A stretch of DNA of 64,000 nt, from the NCBI GenBank assembly GCA_035645695.1, contig DASQMC010000061.1, forward strand, positions 9,224 through 73,223, given 5' to 3'. Position numbers and translations under genes: made by a program. Shown here piece after piece: positions 62,784 through 64,000 of the stretch. The DNA comes from JAIVJZ01 sp035645695 (GTDB taxonomy: Bacteria; Acidobacteriota; Blastocatellia; Pyrinomonadales; Pyrinomonadaceae). Below the pieces are notes generated by a model that made no database searches, was not told where the DNA came from, and worked only from the letters and a program-made list of their open reading frames with translations. The number at the start of each line of letters is the position of its first letter. Position 1 is the stretch's first letter.

Positions 62784-64000
62784 ATGCACGAAGAGCAGGA
62801 TGGCAAATACAAATTCAACATCAGCGAGCGTCTCGAAGACTTGCGCCGCGAACGCGAAGCCCTCAACTGGGAAGGGTCTTTCCGCGACTACTTCGAGTTA
62901 GTTTCGCAAAACCCCAGGCTCGCCCAACTCTCCCACGGGCGCGTCAACGACATGATCCACGCCGCCGGGATCGAAAAACTCAACGAAGGCACGCGCGACG
63001 AGGTGGCGCGCTACAAGTTCTTCGCAGAGGAACTCTACGGCATCGAAGAACCGCTCGCGCGCATCGTCGAATACTTCAAGTCGGCGGCGCAACGCCTCGA
63101 AGTCCGCAAGCGCATACTGCTCCTGATGGGGCCTGTCGGCGGCGGCAAGTCAACCATCGTCACGATGCTCAAGCGCGGCCTCGAAGACTACACGCGCACG
63201 GAGGCGGGCGCGCTCTACGCGATCAAAGACTGCCCGATGCACGAGGAACCGCTGCATCTCATCCCGCACGAACTCCGCGCCGAGATCGAAAAGCATTACG
63301 GCATCTACATCGAAGGCGACCTCTGCCCGCAGTGTCGCTACGCCCTTGAACACACTTACGGCGGACGCCACGAAGACGTGCGCGTCGAGCGCGTGCTCTT
63401 CTCGGAAAAGGAGCGCGTCGGCATCGGCACGTTCTCGCCGAGCGATCCGAAATCGCAGGACATCACGGAACTCACCGGCTCGATTGATCTTTCGACCATC
63501 GGCGAAGTCGGCGTCGAGTCAGACCCGCGCGCCTATCGCTTCGACGGCGAACTCAATATCGCCAACCGCGGCGTGATGGAGTTCATCGAGATGCTCAAGT
63601 GCGACGAGAAGTTTCTCTACTCGCTTTTGACGCTCTCGCAGGAGCAGAACATCAAGACCGGCCGCTTCGCCATGATTTACGCCGACGAGGTCATCCTCTC
63701 GCACACGAACGAGAACGAGTACATCTCCTTCGCCGGCAACCGCAAGTCCGAGGCCCTACAGGATCGCATCATCCTCGTCCGCGTCCCCTACAACCTGAGG
63801 GTATCGCAGGAGGAGCGCATCTACGACAAGCTCCTGAACCAGTCAGAGGTCTTGCGCAACGTCCACCTCGCCCCGAACACCCTGCGGGTCGCGGCCATGT
63901 TCGCCGTCATGACACGCCTCGAAGACCCGAAGCGCGCGGGCGTCGATGTCGTCAAGAAGATGAAACTGTATGACGGCGAGGACGTGGAAGGCTACAAGTC
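62784..64000 (+). CDS. prkA: PrkA serine protein kinase (partial, cut by window edge)
   Basis: The frame is open to the right edge, with 405 codons visible. Walker A GPVGGGKSTIV at about residue 115, CPMHEEPLHLIP, and CPQCRY are PrkA hallmarks (AAA-type N-terminal domain). The C-terminal kinase part is outside the window. PrkA acts in stress and stationary-phase signalling, or as an AAA protease in some species. It usually heads a prkA-yeaH-spoVR set, which would lie to the right. Confidence 0.93.
   Translation, partial: MHEEQDGKYKFNISERLEDLRREREALNWEGSFRDYFELVSQNPRLAQLSHGRVNDMIHAAGIEKLNEGTRDEVARYKFFAEELYGIEEPLARIVEYFKSAAQRLEVRKRILLLMGPVGGGKSTIVTMLKRGLEDYTRTEAGALYAIKDCPMHEEPLHLIPHELRAEIEKHYGIYIEGDLCPQCRYALEHTYGGRHEDVRVERVLFSEKERVGIGTFSPSDPKSQDITELTGSIDLSTIGEVGVESDPRAYRFDGELNIANRGVMEFIEMLKCDEKFLYSLLTLSQEQNIKTGRFAMIYADEVILSHTNENEYISFAGNRKSEALQDRIILVRVPYNLRVSQEERIYDKLLNQSEVLRNVHLAPNTLRVAAMFAVMTRLEDPKRAGVDVVKKMKLYDGEDVEGYK

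Overview
This is a 64 kb chromosomal window from a high-GC Gram-negative bacterium, most likely an Acidobacteriota of the Blastocatellia type. That placement is an inference from family content: a VWFA-related secreted protein of the acidobacterial kind, a very large Oar-like TonB-dependent receptor with an N-terminal carboxypeptidase-regulatory domain, a DUF4388 protein, a dnaK-dnaJ-hspR operon, a PEP-CTERM protein, paired M16 peptidases and an alpha-beta fused 2-oxoacid dehydrogenase E1. No rRNA, tRNA, CRISPR array or IS transposase was recognised.

Layout. 1-2.6 kb: the end of a membrane Ser/Thr kinase, then an AT-rich island coding for a DGQHR (DndB-like) protein and a GIY-YIG nuclease. 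2.8-9.8 kb: exported proteins (two M16 peptidases, a trypsin-like protease with TPRs, a secreted protein, a lipoprotein). 10-17.2 kb: a DUF433/DUF5615 toxin-antitoxin-like pair between two copies of the 3' end of an E1 gene, the E1 gene itself, a VWFA-related protein, a TPR protein and an acyl-CoA dehydrogenase. 17.5-28.5 kb: membrane and envelope functions (LPG-synthase-like protein, 5'-nucleotidase, L,D-transpeptidase, PEP-CTERM protein, PAP2 phosphatase, MBL/beta-CASP nuclease, response regulator, SLC13 transporter, metallophosphoesterase, pgsA). 28.5-34.3 kb: dnaK-dnaJ-hspR and two accessory genes. 34.8-42.7 kb: TonB receptor, HD-GYP protein, DUF4388 protein, cytochrome P450. 42.9-51 kb: Trm112-like protein, glycosyltransferase 9, heptose kinase, PBP4, a DapF homologue with both catalytic cysteines changed to serine, a 3D-domain protein and an asparaginase. 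51-64 kb: a candidate sigma-54-driven structured RNA, signalling and envelope proteins, alaS, recX, truB and the start of prkA.

Two features stand out. First, about sixteen gene junctions hold hairpins whose arms are tandem 7-nt repeats on one side and their reverse complement on the other. The heptamer differs between subfamilies but the architecture is constant. Many abut a stop codon on one side and a start codon 4-20 nt away on the other, where a Shine-Dalgarno sequence would be expected. Two copies (27.76 and 31.95 kb) are the same element in opposite orientation. Second, at 51.25-51.59 kb a near-consensus sigma-54 promoter precedes a non-coding stretch with four stem-loops that each expose the same TTGGGGGA-type loop, the last being an intrinsic terminator. 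This resembles the design of CsrA-titrating RNAs, but its identity is unknown.

All calls come from reading the sequence. No database search was run.
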